The notes under the pieces are model-generated. The model ran no database searches and had not been told where the DNA came from. It saw only the letters and a list, made by a program, of their open reading frames with translations. The translations under genes were made by a program, and so were the position numbers. Positions 29,876 to 41,796 of a stretch of DNA of 64,000 nucleotides are shown here, one piece after another. The stretch spans positions 124,001 to 188,000 of the forward strand of contig NZ_SACP01000003.1 of NCBI RefSeq assembly GCF_004004555.2, read 5' to 3'. The stretch's first letter is position 1; each line of letters starts with the position of its first letter. This stretch comes from Methylobacterium oryzihabitans. Lineage in GTDB: Bacteria > Pseudomonadota > Alphaproteobacteria > Rhizobiales > Beijerinckiaceae.

Positions 29876-30331
29876 ATGCTGCGGGAGCGCCTCACCGCCG
29901 AGATGAAGGAGGCCATGAAGGCCGGCGACAAGGCGAAGCTCGCCACCGTCCGGATGATCCAGGCCGCTCTCAAGGACAAGGACATCGAGGCGCGCGGCCT
30001 CGGCAAGGAGCCGGCGAGCGAGGAGGAGATCTTCGCGCTGCTCCAGAAGATGATCAAGCAGCGCAACGAGTCCGCCGCGGTCTACGAGCAGGGCGGGCGC
30101 CCGGAACTCGCCGGGGCGGAGAAGGCCGAGGCCGCCATCGTCGCCTCCTTCCTGCCCCGGCAGATGGACGAGGCCGAGACCCGCGCGGCGGTCGAGGCCG
30201 CGATCGCGCAGACCGGCGCCGCCTCGCCCAAGGACATGGGCAAGGTCATCGCGGCCCTGAAGGCGAGCCATGCCGGGCGGATGGACTTCTCGAAGGTCAG
30301 CGGCGTGGTGAAGGGCCTGCTGGCCGGCTGA
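29876..30331 (+). CDS. yqeY: GatB/YqeY domain protein
   Basis: A 151-residue all-helical protein of the YqeY family, related to the tail domain of GatB and thought to interact with tRNA, although no reaction is proven. The family pattern is complete: LRERLTAEMKEAMKAGDKAKLATVRMIQAALK at the start, SEEEIFALLQKMIKQRNESAA, IVASFLPRQMDEAE and the closing AGRMDFSKVSGVVKGLL. It lies upstream of dnaG and rpoD, a neighbourhood kept in many alphaproteobacteria, but here a chemotaxis receptor gene separates them. Start 29876 is the ATG that begins the conserved helix. Confidence 0.93.
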   Translation: MLRERLTAEMKEAMKAGDKAKLATVRMIQAALKDKDIEARGLGKEPASEEEIFALLQKMIKQRNESAAVYEQGGRPELAGAEKAEAAIVASFLPRQMDEAETRAAVEAAIAQTGAASPKDMGKVIAALKASHAGRMDFSKVSGVVKGLLAG

Positions 30332-30342
30332 ACCGGCCCGGA

Positions 30343-30373
30343 CGCGCGAACCGGTCCGCGGCCGGTTCGCGCG
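30343..30373 (+). terminator. Hairpin after yqeY
   Basis: Perfect 12-bp arms CGCGCGAACCGG and CCGGTTCGCGCG with a 7-base loop, 11 bases after the yqeY stop. No T tract follows. Confidence 0.5.
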
Positions 30374-30797
30374 AAGTCCGGCCGATCGCGCCGCCGCGGT
30401 CCACGGCGGAGAATCGGCGCGAGCACAGATCCCGGCCGCCGCCGCGGCGTCGCCCCCGGGATCCGGACAAGCTTCCGTGCGCGCGACAACGCGCGAATGA
30501 TCGTCACGTCTCGGGTTTCCGCGCCGGGAAAGGCGCCAGAGCTTGCGACATCCACTCGGGGGCGGTCGGCCCTCGCGGATGATCGGGGCGACTTCACTGC
30601 GTCTTTCGTGCCGCCACGTCCGAGGACCGTCGCCGAATTGCCGCCTGACCTAGTCGAACACGTCATGATTGTGTCAGGTTCCGTTGGGTCAGTGCGATTT
30701 TTTCGCGACTCTACGGCCCGATGAGGCGAAAAGATCCAGGTTTTATTAAGCCGGCTGGACGATACTGCGAGCCTCCTCTCCATCGGATCCATGGGTC
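30374..30797. other. Gene-free leader upstream of the chemotaxis receptor gene
   Basis: No convincing coding region. A 75-codon open frame at 30497-30724 has no recognisable features. An AT-rich pocket (30690-30750, with TTTTTTCG and GGTTTTATTAAG) probably holds the promoter of the receptor gene; I cannot place -35/-10 boxes with confidence. Confidence 0.4.
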
Positions 30798-32483
30798 ATG
30801 CTCGCGCGCGTCAGTATCCTCACGAAGTTCCTCGGGGTCATCGGAGCGATCGGTGTCATCATCGGCGGCTGCGTCTGGTACGCCACCGCCCAGATGACGG
30901 TGATCAACGACGCCTACTCGACGTTCCTGGACCGCGACGCGACCGGATGGGCGGCCACGCGGCGCCTCAACCGGCTGGTGTTCCAGACCAGCGACGCGGC
31001 CGGGCGGATGATCATCGAGACCGAACCGGACCGCATCCGCGAGGCCGCCGCGGCCTTCGACAAGATCGGGCCGGAATTCAAGACGGTGTTCGATATCATG
31101 CGCCAGACCCTGCCGGCGTTCCGCACCCGCGTCGATGCGATGTCGCGGGACATCGACCGCATGCTGGCCGAGGCCGCTCTGGTGCGCGACCTCGGCCAGC
31201 GCAACGCCAACGATGAGGCGCGGGAGCGGCTGCGCGAGAAGTTCGATCCGATACGCCGCGCGCTGTTCGGCTCCTCGCTCGAACTCGGCAACGACGTGGA
31301 GGCCGCGATCCGGAAGGGCTCGGACGCTCTCACCGTCCAGACCAACGCCGCGCGCCACATGACCATGCTGCTGTCGGGGGCCGCGATCGTCGTCGGCCTC
31401 CTGGCGGCGGTCGCGGTCGTGGTCGCCGGGATCACCGGCCCGATCAAGCGGCTGACCGCCGCCCTGCGCCGCATGGCCGGCGGCGAGACCGACGTCGAGA
31501 CCGCGGAGGCCCGGCGCGGCGACGAGATCGGCGCGATCGGCCGCGCCGTCGAGGACATCAAGGCGCTGGTCGCCCGCACCGCCGCCGAGCAGGCCGAGAC
31601 GCGCCGGCTCGCCGACGAGGCCGCGGCCGCGGAACGCCGCCGGGCGACGATCGCGCTCGCCGACGGCTTCGAGGCGGCGGTCGGCGGCATCGTCGGCGGG
31701 CTGGCGGCGTCCGCGACCGAGCTGCAGGCGACCGCCCGCACCATGGCCGGCACCGCCACGGAGACGGCGAGCCAGTCCACCGCCGTCGCCGCCGCGGCCG
31801 AGCAGGCGGCGGGCAACGTCGCGACGGTGTCCTGCGCCGCCGAGGAACTCGGTGCCTCCGTCCAGGAGATCGGCCGGCAGGTGAGCGGCTCGGCCGCCCT
31901 CGCGCAGAGCGCCGTCGCCGAGGCCGACGGGGCCGTCGAGATCGTGCAGGTGCTCAGCCGGACCGCGGCGCGGATCGGCGACGTCGTCGGGCTGATCTCC
32001 TCGATCGCGAGCCAGACCAACCTGCTGGCGCTGAACGCCACCATCGAGGCGGCGCGGGCCGGCGAGGCGGGCCGCGGCTTCGCCGTCGTCGCCGCCGAGG
32101 TCAAGGACCTCGCCGGGCAGACCGCGAAGGCCACCGCCGAGATCAGCGGCCAGATCGCCCAGATCCAGGCCGCCACCGAGCAGGCGGCCACCGCGATCGG
32201 CGGCATCACCGGCCGCATCCGCGAGATCAGCGGGGTCGCCAGCGGCATCGCGGCGGCGGTGGAGGAGCAGGGCGCGGCGACCCAGGAGATCGTGCGCAAC
32301 GTCGCCCAGGCCGCCACCGGCACCGGCGAGGTGACGCGCAACATCGTCGGGGTGGCCGGCGCGGCGGAGGAGACCGGCGCCGCGTCGAGCCAGGTGCTCC
32401 ACTCGGCCTCCGAGCTGTCGCGGCGCTCGGAGGAGCTGGGCGCCGAGGTGGGGCGCTTCCTCGCGACCGTGCGGGCGGCCTGA
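30798..32483 (+). CDS. Methyl-accepting chemotaxis protein
   Basis: A 561-residue transmembrane chemoreceptor that passes ligand signals to CheA/CheW. One membrane helix lies near the start (about residues 8-27, [19 protein letters not shown]). A mostly helical periplasmic four-helix-bundle type sensor follows (about 28-190), then a second membrane helix near 191-213. A HAMP domain ([21 protein letters not shown]) and a long cytoplasmic coiled coil come next. The conserved signalling tip is [39 protein letters not shown], given here in two parts of the hairpin. The C-terminus lacks the CheR-tethering NWETF pentapeptide. The ligand is unknown. It lies between yqeY and dnaG. Confidence 0.93.
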   Translation: MLARVSILTKFLGVIGAIGVIIGGCVWYATAQMTVINDAYSTFLDRDATGWAATRRLNRLVFQTSDAAGRMIIETEPDRIREAAAAFDKIGPEFKTVFDIMRQTLPAFRTRVDAMSRDIDRMLAEAALVRDLGQRNANDEARERLREKFDPIRRALFGSSLELGNDVEAAIRKGSDALTVQTNAARHMTMLLSGAAIVVGLLAAVAVVVAGITGPIKRLTAALRRMAGGETDVETAEARRGDEIGAIGRAVEDIKALVARTAAEQAETRRLADEAAAAERRRATIALADGFEAAVGGIVGGLAASATELQATARTMAGTATETASQSTAVAAAAEQAAGNVATVSCAAEELGASVQEIGRQVSGSAALAQSAVAEADGAVEIVQVLSRTAARIGDVVGLISSIASQTNLLALNATIEAARAGEAGRGFAVVAAEVKDLAGQTAKATAEISGQIAQIQAATEQAATAIGGITGRIREISGVASGIAAAVEEQGAATQEIVRNVAQAATGTGEVTRNIVGVAGAAEETGAASSQVLHSASELSRRSEELGAEVGRFLATVRAA

Positions 32484-32581
32484 GGCAGGGCCGAGGCGGT
32501 CCGGGCCCACGGCCCGGGCCGCGTTAGGACTCCGCTGACCAAACCGCGCTATAGACCGGGTTCCGCCACACGGACCGACTC

Positions 32582-34483
32582 GTGCGCTATCCGCCCCACC
32601 TGCTGGAAGAGATCCGCAGCCGCCTGCCGGCCTCCGAGGTCGTCGGCCGGCGGGTGCGGCTGAAGAAGGCCGGGCGCGAATGGCGCGGCCTGTCGCCGTT
32701 CAACGCCGAGAAGACCCCATCCTTCTACGTCAACGACCAGAAGCAGTTCTACCACTGCTTCTCCTCGGGCAAGCACGGCGACGTCTTTCGCTTCCTGATG
32801 GAGACCGAGGGGGTGACGTTCCCCGAGGCGGTCGAGCGGCTCGCGGCGGAAGCCGGCGTGCCGCTGCCGGCGCCGAGCGAGGGCGCGCGCGAGAACGAGG
32901 AGCGCCGGCGCTCCGCCCTCGACGTGATGGAACTCGCCGCCGTCTTCTTCGAGGGCCAGCTCGCCGGGCGCGCCGGCGGGCGGGCGCGGGACTATCTCGC
33001 CGGGCGGGGCCTCGGCGGCGAGATCCGCGACCGCTTCCGCCTCGGCTACGCCCCGGGCGAGCGCCACGCGCTGCGCGACCACCTCGCCGGACGCGGCATC
33101 GCCGCCGAGACGATGATCGAGCTCGGCCTGCTCAAGGCCGGCGAGGACGTCGCAGTGCCCTACGACCGTTTTCGCGACCGGGTGATCTTCCCGATCCTCG
33201 ACGTGCGGGGCCGGGTCATCGCCTTCGGCGGCCGGGCGCTCGGGCCGGACGCCAAGCCGAAATACCTCAACTCTCCGGAGACCCCGCTCTTCCACAAGGG
33301 TGCGGTGCTCTACAACCACCACGCCGCCCGGCAGGCCGCCCACAAGGCGGGCCGGGTGATCGCCGTCGAGGGTTACGTCGACGTCATCGCGATGACGATG
33401 GCCGGCCATCCCGAGGCGGTGGCGCCGCTCGGCACCGCGCTCACCGAGGACCAGCTCGCCCTGCTGTGGCGCATGGCCGACGAGCCGATCCTGTGCTTCG
33501 ACGGCGACGGCGCCGGGCAGCGCGCCGCCTACCGGGCGGTCGACGTGGCGCTGCCGGCGATCGAGGCCGGCAAGTCCCTGCGCTTCGCGATGCTGCCCGA
33601 GGGCCAGGACCCCGACGACCTGCTTCGCTCCGGCGGCGCGGCGGCGATCGACCGGGTACTGGAGGCGGCACGGCCGCTGGTCGAGATGCTGTGGGCGCGC
33701 GAGAGCGAGATGATGCCGGCCGACACGCCCGAGCGCCGCGCCGGCCTCGCCCAGCGCCTGCGCGAGCGGGTCGGGGCGATCCGCGACGAGCGGCTGCGGC
33801 GCTACTACTACGACGACATCGGCGCCCGGCTGCGGGCCCTGGCGCCGGGCGGCGGGCCGCGGCGCGAGCCGGCCCGGGAGCGGACGCCGTTCGTGCCCCG
33901 GGGCCGCTTCGCCCCCGACCGGCCGGCCTCGCCGCGCCTGACCGTGCGGGCGAGCCCGCTGCTCGCCCGCTCGGCCCGCTTCGCCGGCGGGTCGTCGTCG
34001 CGCGAGGCGCTCATCATCGCGGCCTTGCTGCGCCACCCCGAACTGCTCGGCGACGAGGCGGAGGACCTGTCCGGCCTCGACCTCCAGAGCGCCGACGCCA
34101 AGGCCCTGTGCAGCCTGCTCCTCGACCACGCCGCCGAGGGCGAGGCCGGCGGCGCCGACCTGCTGGCCGGCCGCCTGGAGCGGGCCGGGCTGGCGGGGGC
34201 GGCCGAGCGGCTGGCCGCGCAGGTCGGGCCGGGCGACCGCTGGGCGCTGGAGCCCCACGCCGACCCGGTGCGGCTCGAAGACGCGCTCCGGCAGGCGATG
34301 ATCTTGCACAGGAAGGCCGGAACGCTACATAGCGAACTCCGGGCCGCCGAGCGCGCCCTGGCCCAAGAGGAAACGGAGGCGAATTTCGCGTGGTTGCGCG
34401 ACGTGAAGAGCCGCCTGTCCGTCGTGGCCGGCGCCGAGACCGAGGTTCCCGCGTCCGAGGAACCCGAATCCCGCGACGCGTGA
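32582..34483 (+). CDS. dnaG: DNA primase
   Basis: Makes RNA primers for replication together with DnaB helicase. The 633-residue protein has an N-terminal zinc-domain region (about 35-95), a Toprim catalytic core (about 255-340) with the Glu in VIAVEGYVDVIAM and the metal pair in LCFDGDGAGQRAA, and a C-terminal helicase-interaction region. In the zinc domain the usual CPFH...CFGC ligands are replaced (GLSPFNAEKTPSF, then QFYHCFSSGKHGD), so zinc binding is doubtful; similar degenerate forms occur in rhizobial DnaG. Start is GTG at 32582. rpoD follows 171 bases later. Confidence 0.96.
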   Translation: MRYPPHLLEEIRSRLPASEVVGRRVRLKKAGREWRGLSPFNAEKTPSFYVNDQKQFYHCFSSGKHGDVFRFLMETEGVTFPEAVERLAAEAGVPLPAPSEGARENEERRRSALDVMELAAVFFEGQLAGRAGGRARDYLAGRGLGGEIRDRFRLGYAPGERHALRDHLAGRGIAAETMIELGLLKAGEDVAVPYDRFRDRVIFPILDVRGRVIAFGGRALGPDAKPKYLNSPETPLFHKGAVLYNHHAARQAAHKAGRVIAVEGYVDVIAMTMAGHPEAVAPLGTALTEDQLALLWRMADEPILCFDGDGAGQRAAYRAVDVALPAIEAGKSLRFAMLPEGQDPDDLLRSGGAAAIDRVLEAARPLVEMLWARESEMMPADTPERRAGLAQRLRERVGAIRDERLRRYYYDDIGARLRALAPGGGPRREPARERTPFVPRGRFAPDRPASPRLTVRASPLLARSARFAGGSSSREALIIAALLRHPELLGDEAEDLSGLDLQSADAKALCSLLLDHAAEGEAGGADLLAGRLERAGLAGAAERLAAQVGPGDRWALEPHADPVRLEDALRQAMILHRKAGTLHSELRAAERALAQEETEANFAWLRDVKSRLSVVAGAETEVPASEEPESRDA

Positions 34484-34654
34484 CTTCCGGGCCCGAACCG
34501 GGATAGTGAGCGGAAAACCGAGCGATCGGCTCGCGGAATCGTAGGCGTTCAGGGGCGGCTGGGCCGTGGGCTCCGCCGCCCGTCAGTACATCGCGGTGCC
34601 GCCGCGGCGGGACATCCCGCTCGGGCGCGCCGGCACCGGAAGCATAGGCTGAAC

Positions 34655-36655
<2,001 letters not shown>

Positions 36656-36665
36656 CCCGGACGAG

Positions 36666-36691
36666 CCCGGCGGAGACGATTCTCCGCCGGG
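36666..36691. terminator. Hairpin between convergent rpoD and DUF2798 genes
   Basis: Perfect 11-bp arms CCCGGCGGAGA and TCTCCGCCGGG with loop CGAT. It lies 10 bases after the rpoD stop and 8 before the DUF2798 stop on the other strand, so it can serve both genes. No T tract is present. Confidence 0.6.
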
Positions 36692-36699
36692 GCATCGCT

Positions 36700-36954
36700 T
36701 CAGCGGGCCGGCGGCTCGACGATGAGCGCGACCGCGCGGCGCACGAGCGGCAGCACCAGCAGCAGCGTCGGGAAGCCGACGATCCAGGACGCGCCCCAGG
36801 CTCGCGACCAGTGGCCGAGGAATTCGGGATGCGGTCCGAGGCTCATCAGCGTCGAGAGGCCGGAGATGATGAAGGTCATCATCACCGACAGCAGCAGAGG
36901 CATGACCAGCGGCGCGGTGCGCGCCGGCAATCTGCGAAAACGAAAGGCCATCAT
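36700..36954 (-). CDS. DUF2798 small inner-membrane protein
   Basis: An 84-residue membrane protein with two helices (about residues 14-36 and 55-75), fitting the DUF2798 family: RLPARTAPLVMPLLLSVMMTFIISG, then LSLG-type loop with PEFLGHWSRAWGASWIVGFP and a basic end. Function is unknown; members are often found singly in Hyphomicrobiales and Burkholderiales. Two adjacent ATG codons (36954 and 36951) are possible starts. It is convergent with rpoD and divergent from the cyclase gene. Confidence 0.85.
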   Translation of the reverse strand: MMAFRFRRLPARTAPLVMPLLLSVMMTFIISGLSTLMSLGPHPEFLGHWSRAWGASWIVGFPTLLLVLPLVRRAVALIVEPPAR

Positions 36955-37155
36955 CGAGCGTCTTTCGGAACGGGCTTCCGGCCGGGCCTGAGGCATCGCT
37001 TGCATCGACCCGAGCGGGAAGGCCGGGGACCCTGCGTTGCCTGACGTGAGACGCTTACGGCCGGCGCTCGGGAAGCGCGACGGAGCGTGGCTAGCATCGC
37101 GCCGTCCGGCTGCCAAGCCCCGGTGCGCGTTGCCCATGGGACGCGGGCTGCTACG

Positions 37156-37200
37156 CTCCATCCTTCGACCACCAAACCCCTCCGTGGTCGATGGATGGAG
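37156..37200. repeat. 45-bp inverted repeat in the leader of the cyclase gene
   Basis: Arms CTCCATCCTTCGACCAC and GTGGTCGATGGATGGAG pair at 15 of 17 positions around an 11-base loop. It lies 76 bases before the cyclase start, in the 36955-37275 gap that otherwise shows no gene. It could be an operator, an attenuating hairpin or part of a dispersed element. Confidence 0.55.
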
Positions 37201-37275
37201 CACGGACGACGATCCGCCCCTCTCGCCGCACGGCCAAGCCTTGCCGTCCCGGACGGGAGAGCCCATCTGCCCCCC

Positions 37276-38526
37276 ATGCCCGCCGCCGACGCCTCCGCTT
37301 CCTCCGCTCCGCCGCCGACGGCGCAGGCGGACGGGTCGGAGGCGAGCGCCATCCCGGTCGGGTCGATCCGGGCCTGCGTCGCGCTGCGCGACTGGCTGCT
37401 CAGCGAGGGGGCCAGGATCCCGGAGGCGAGCGACCTCCTGTCCGGCATGGCCCGGCGCCTCATCGACCTCGGCCTGCCGGTCGACCGCGCCACCACCGCC
37501 ATCGACGCGCTGCATTCCGACTATTCCGGCATCGGCCGGTTCTGGACCCGCGAGAGCGGGGTGACGATCCGGCTGTTTCCCCACGGCGAGGCGAGCGAGC
37601 AGGCGCTCGCCGCGAGCCCGTTCGCCCACGTCTACGCCACCGGCGAGTGGCTGCTCCTCGACCTGCGCGAGACGCCCGACGACCGCTTCTCGATCATCCC
37701 GGAACTGAAGGCGGAGGGCTACGTACACTACCTCACGGTGCCGCTGTTCTTCACCAACGGCACCAAGAACGGCGTCACCTTCGCGACCCGCGACCCCGAC
37801 GGCTTCAGCGACGAGCACCTCGCGGTCCTGCGCTTCGTCGTGCCGACGCTGTCGGCCGTGATGGAGATGCGCGCGGTCAATTCCCGCCTCGACCACGTCC
37901 TGCGGGTCTATGTCGGCGACGGGCCGCATCAGGCGATCCTGTCGGGCATCATCCGGCGGGGGCAGGTCCAGCGCATCCGCTCGGCGATCCTGTTCGCCGA
38001 CATGCGCGGCTACACCCACCTCACCGACGCCCTGACGCCCGAGGAGTCGGTCGAACTGCTCAACACCTATTTCGACTGCCTCGTGCCGCCGATCGAGAGC
38101 GAGGGCGGCGAGGTCTTGAAGTACATGGGCGACGGCCTGCTGGCGATCTTCCGCGAGAGCGGCGACGACCTCGGCGGGGCCGCCCAGGGCGCGCTCACCG
38201 CGGCCCAGAACGCCCTGCGCCGCCTCGACGAGGCCAACCGCGCCGGCCGCTTCGCTACCCGGATCGAGGCGGGAATCGGCCTGCATCACGGCGAGGCCGC
38301 CTACGGCAATGTCGGCTCCGGCGCCCGGCTCGACTTCACCGTCATCGGGCGCGACGTGAACCTCGCCAGCCGGCTCGCCAAGCTCAACAAGATCCTGAGC
38401 GAGCCGCTGCTGATGTCGAAGCCGTTCGTCGACTTCCTGTGGGGCGATCCCGAGCCGCTCGGCACCCATCCCCTCGACGGCTTCGCCGAGGAGATGGAGA
38501 TCTACCGTCCGGGCAAGTCTGGTTGA
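37276..38526 (+). CDS. Class III adenylate/guanylate cyclase with N-terminal sensor
   Basis: A 416-residue cytoplasmic nucleotide cyclase. The C-terminal domain (about residues 225-395) has the class III catalytic motifs: first metal Asp in SAILFADMRGYTHLTD, second in LKYMGDGLLAIF, and the transition-state region LDFTVIGRDVNLASRLAKLN. The N-terminal half (residues 20-215) has no membrane segment and resembles a GAF-like sensor (VHYLTVPLFFTNGTKNGVTFAT). This arrangement recurs in Methylobacterium and Bradyrhizobium. Purine specificity cannot be told by eye. Start 37276 is the last ATG before the conserved part; the frame is open further upstream. A repeat element follows the stop. Confidence 0.85.
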   Translation: MPAADASASSAPPPTAQADGSEASAIPVGSIRACVALRDWLLSEGARIPEASDLLSGMARRLIDLGLPVDRATTAIDALHSDYSGIGRFWTRESGVTIRLFPHGEASEQALAASPFAHVYATGEWLLLDLRETPDDRFSIIPELKAEGYVHYLTVPLFFTNGTKNGVTFATRDPDGFSDEHLAVLRFVVPTLSAVMEMRAVNSRLDHVLRVYVGDGPHQAILSGIIRRGQVQRIRSAILFADMRGYTHLTDALTPEESVELLNTYFDCLVPPIESEGGEVLKYMGDGLLAIFRESGDDLGGAAQGALTAAQNALRRLDEANRAGRFATRIEAGIGLHHGEAAYGNVGSGARLDFTVIGRDVNLASRLAKLNKILSEPLLMSKPFVDFLWGDPEPLGTHPLDGFAEEMEIYRPGKSG

Positions 38527-38530
38527 CTGC

Positions 38531-38695
38531 TGACCTCAGGCGCCGGCGTTCGCGTCCGCTCACTTGGCTCTCGCTCCGCTCTGTGTTCGAGCGGACATTC
38601 GTCCCCTCGAACCCGCTCCGCGGGGCGCTTTTCGCGCCCGCCATCAAGCGTCGCCCTTCGGGCGACCCCAGGGCAATCGCCGACGCGATTGCCCT
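38531..38695 (+). repeat. Dispersed hairpin-capped repeat, copy 2
   Basis: Body 38534-38672 matches copy 1 over its length with few changes. The left cap hairpin is missing; the right cap is AGGGCAATCGC/GCGATTGCCCT with loop CGAC (38670-38695). The 7-base GGTTGAC occurs on both sides (38521-38527, 38700-38706), the left one overlapping the cyclase stop codon. Confidence 0.85.
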
Positions 38696-38732
38696 CTCGG
38701 GTTGACGGCGCGCCCGCCGGCGCCCACATAAC

Positions 38733-38860
38733 GGTCCGTTCCAGGGAGATCCCCGACAAGGGGCTGAGACACCGCTGGACCGAGGCCGTCACGGCCGCCG
38801 GTCGGCGCGGAAATCCTTCGAACCTGATCCGGCTCATACCGGCGTAGGGATTGGACGGGG
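38733..38860 (+). promoter_or_regulatory. TPP riboswitch (THI element) controlling thiOSGE
   Basis: Conserved aptamer segments are present: GGGGCTGAGAC (pyrimidine-binding arm) at 38760-38770 and GAACCTGATCCGGCTCATACC with GCGTAGGGA (pyrophosphate arm) at 38819-38850. CCGTTC and GGACGG close the P1 stem. When thiamine pyrophosphate binds, it should reduce expression of the thiamine genes, probably by hiding the ribosome-binding site, because the aptamer ends only about 60-70 bases before the thiO start. Confidence 0.95.
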
Positions 38861-38919
38861 TCCGCGAGACCCGGCGCTTTCACCGCAGGCAGGCGCAGTT
38901 CCGATCTCGACGGGCCACC

Positions 38920-40134
38920 GTGGAGACGAGGTTGCGCATCGAACCCCCATCGCCCCTCGGCCGGCGGCGCATCGCCGAGCCGGTGCCGGCCGCCGACGAC
39001 CGGCTGCCGGAGCGTGCCGACGTCGCGATCGTCGGCGCCGGGCTGATCGGCCTGTCGGTCGCGTGGCGGCTGGCGGCGGCGGGCCTCGCCGTCGCGGTGA
39101 TCGAGCGCGGCCGGGCCGGCGACGGCGCCAGCCTCGCGGCGACCGGCATGCTGGCGGCGGCGGCCGAGCACGAGCCGGGCGGCGAGGCGCTGCTGCCGCT
39201 CTGCCTCGAGAGCCAGCGCCTGTGGCACCCGTTCCGCGACGACCTCGAAGCGGCGTCGGGCCTGTCCATCGACTACCGCCGCGAGGGCACGCTCGTCGTC
39301 GCCCTCGGCCGCGACGAGGTCGAGCGCCTGCGCTTCCGCCATGAGCTTCAACGCCGCGACGGCCTCGCGGTCGAGTGGCTGTCCGGCCCCGCTATCCGCG
39401 CCCGCGAGCCGGGCCTGCGCCCGACCGTCACCGCCGGGCTGTTCTGCGCCGACGACCATCAGGTCGACCCCGCCCGGGTGATGGCGGCCCTGCGGCTCGC
39501 CCTGCGGGCCGCCGGCGGGCGGCTGATCGAGGGCTGTAGCGTCGAGGCGCTGGAGCGCGAGGGCGGCCGGGTCGTCGGCCTGCGCACGGGCGCCGGTGCG
39601 GTGCGGGCCGCCACCACGATCATCGCCTCGGGCGCCTGGGCCGGGGAGGGCGGCCTGCTGCCCGACCTCGCCCTGCCGGTCCGCCCGCTCAAGGGCCAGT
39701 CGATGGCGCTCGCCGTCACCCCGCGCAGCGGCGGCATCGACCATGTCGTCTGGACCGAGCAGGTCCACATGGCGCCCAAGGGTGACGGCACCCTCATCGT
39801 CGGCGCCACCGTCGAGGAGACCGGCTTCGACCCCGACCTCACCGCCGGCGGCCTGTTCGCCCTGCTGGAGGGCGCCCGCCGCGCCCTGCCGGGCATCGAG
39901 GAGATGCGGATCGCCGGGATCTGGAGCGGCTACCGCCCGACCTCGGACGACGACGCGCCGATCCTCGGCGAGGCGGCGCCCGGGCTGGTCCTGGCGGCCG
40001 GCCACCACCGCAACGGCTACCTGCTCGCCCCGGTCACCGCCGCGGCGATCGCCGGGCTCCTGGTCGGCGGGGCGCTGCCGCCGGTCGCCGCGCCGTTCGG
40101 CCTCGCCCGCTTCCGCTCCGGAGGGACCGCATGA
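38920..40134 (+). CDS. thiO: Glycine oxidase ThiO
   Basis: FAD-dependent oxidase that turns glycine into iminoglycine, the C2-N unit of the thiazole ring of thiamine. The 404-residue product has the FAD-binding ADVAIVGAGLIGLSVAWRLA near residue 27, the ERGRAGDGASLAATGMLAAAAEHEPG segment, a DAO-type central domain with KGQSMAL, and the C-terminal GLVLAAGHHRNGYLLAPVTA motif. GTG at 38920 is a possible start; TTG at 38932, with GGAG six bases before it, is as likely. Starts inside the riboswitch were rejected. Its stop overlaps the thiS start. Confidence 0.92.
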   Translation: METRLRIEPPSPLGRRRIAEPVPAADDRLPERADVAIVGAGLIGLSVAWRLAAAGLAVAVIERGRAGDGASLAATGMLAAAAEHEPGGEALLPLCLESQRLWHPFRDDLEAASGLSIDYRREGTLVVALGRDEVERLRFRHELQRRDGLAVEWLSGPAIRAREPGLRPTVTAGLFCADDHQVDPARVMAALRLALRAAGGRLIEGCSVEALEREGGRVVGLRTGAGAVRAATTIIASGAWAGEGGLLPDLALPVRPLKGQSMALAVTPRSGGIDHVVWTEQVHMAPKGDGTLIVGATVEETGFDPDLTAGGLFALLEGARRALPGIEEMRIAGIWSGYRPTSDDDAPILGEAAPGLVLAAGHHRNGYLLAPVTAAAIAGLLVGGALPPVAAPFGLARFRSGGTA

Positions 40135-40343
40135 AGCTCCACGTCAACGGCGAGCCCCGCGACAGCGCGGCCGCCACCCTCGACGCCCTGTGGCGCGAGG
40201 AGACCGCCGACCTCGACCTGCCCGGCCCGCAGGGCTTCGCCATCGCGCTCAACGGCGCGGTGGTGCGCCAGCGCGACTGGACCGCGACCGCCCTGTCCGA
40301 GGGCGACCGCGTCGAGATCGTCCGCGCGATGCAGGGCGGCTGA
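40131..40343 (+). CDS. thiS: Sulfur carrier protein ThiS
   Basis: A 70-residue beta-grasp sulfur carrier, whose C-terminal Gly-Gly is adenylated and thiocarboxylated to deliver sulfur to ThiG. It starts with MKLHVNGEPRD and ends in EIVRAMQGG, the correct diglycine tail. The middle segment FAIALNGAVVRQRDW is the usual core strand. It overlaps thiO by four bases (ATGA), so it is translationally coupled, and lies 24 bases before thiG. Confidence 0.96.
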   Translation: MKLHVNGEPRDSAAATLDALWREETADLDLPGPQGFAIALNGAVVRQRDWTATALSEGDRVEIVRAMQGG

Positions 40344-40367
40344 CACCAGAACCCCGGGAGAGAACCC

Positions 40368-41143
<776 letters not shown>

Positions 41144-41147
<4 letters not shown>

Positions 41148-41752
41148 GCCTGCCGTCCCGGCTCCTCGTCGTCACCGACCGCCACGGCGCGGCGACGCCG
41201 CTGACCGACCGGGTCGCGGCGGCCCTGGCCGGCGGGGCGCGCTGGATCTGGCTGCGCGACCGCGACCTGCCCGAGGCCGAGCGCGCCGCCCTCGCGGAGG
41301 AGGTCGCCGGGCTGGTCGGCCGGGCCGGCGGCAGCCTCGCCATCGGCCGCGACGTGGAACTGGCGGCGCGGCTCGGCGCCGGCGGGGTCCATCTCGGCGG
41401 TGCCGACGGGGTGCCGGTGGCCCGCGTCCGCCTCGGGGGGGGAGCCGTGATCGGCGTGTCGGCCCACTCCCTCGCCGAGGTCGCCGCGGCCCGGGACGCC
41501 GGTGCCGACTACGCGACGCTCAGCCCGATCTTCGCGACCGCGAGCAAGCCCGGCTACGGCCCCGCCCTCGGCCTGGAGGCCCTGCGTGCCGCCGCCGCGA
41601 CCGGGCTGCCGGTGCTGGCGCTCGGCGGCATCGATCCGGGCACCGCCGCCTCCTGCCGCGCCGCAGGGGCGAGCGGCGTCGCGGTGATGGGCGGCGTGAT
41701 GGCGGCGGAGGATCCCGGTGCGGCGGTGCGGGCGCTGCTCGCTGCTCTGTGA
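41144..41752 (+). CDS. thiE: Thiamine-phosphate synthase ThiE
   Basis: Condenses HMP pyrophosphate with thiazole phosphate to give thiamine phosphate. The 202-residue TIM-barrel protein shows LLVVTDRHG at the start, the [14 protein letters not shown] strand with pyrophosphate-site Arg, [41 protein letters not shown] with KPGYGPALG, and [10 protein letters not shown] then GVAVMGGVM. It is shorter at the N-terminus than E. coli ThiE, but the active-site segments are complete. The GTG start overlaps the thiG stop (GTGA). It is the last gene of the riboswitch-controlled operon. No thiC or thiD lies in the window. Confidence 0.92.
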
Positions 41753-41796
41753 TGCGGTTGTCGGACGCGCCGTTCCGAGAACCCTCTCCTGAGCCG

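Noticed and set aside
30497-30724. 75-codon open frame upstream of the chemoreceptor gene
   Set aside because: No ribosome-binding site, no recognisable features and an odd composition; more likely part of a leader or promoter region.
38851-38919. TTG start of thiO inside the riboswitch
   Set aside because: This would place the N-terminus in the aptamer and adds residues unlike ThiO; later GTG or TTG codons fit better.
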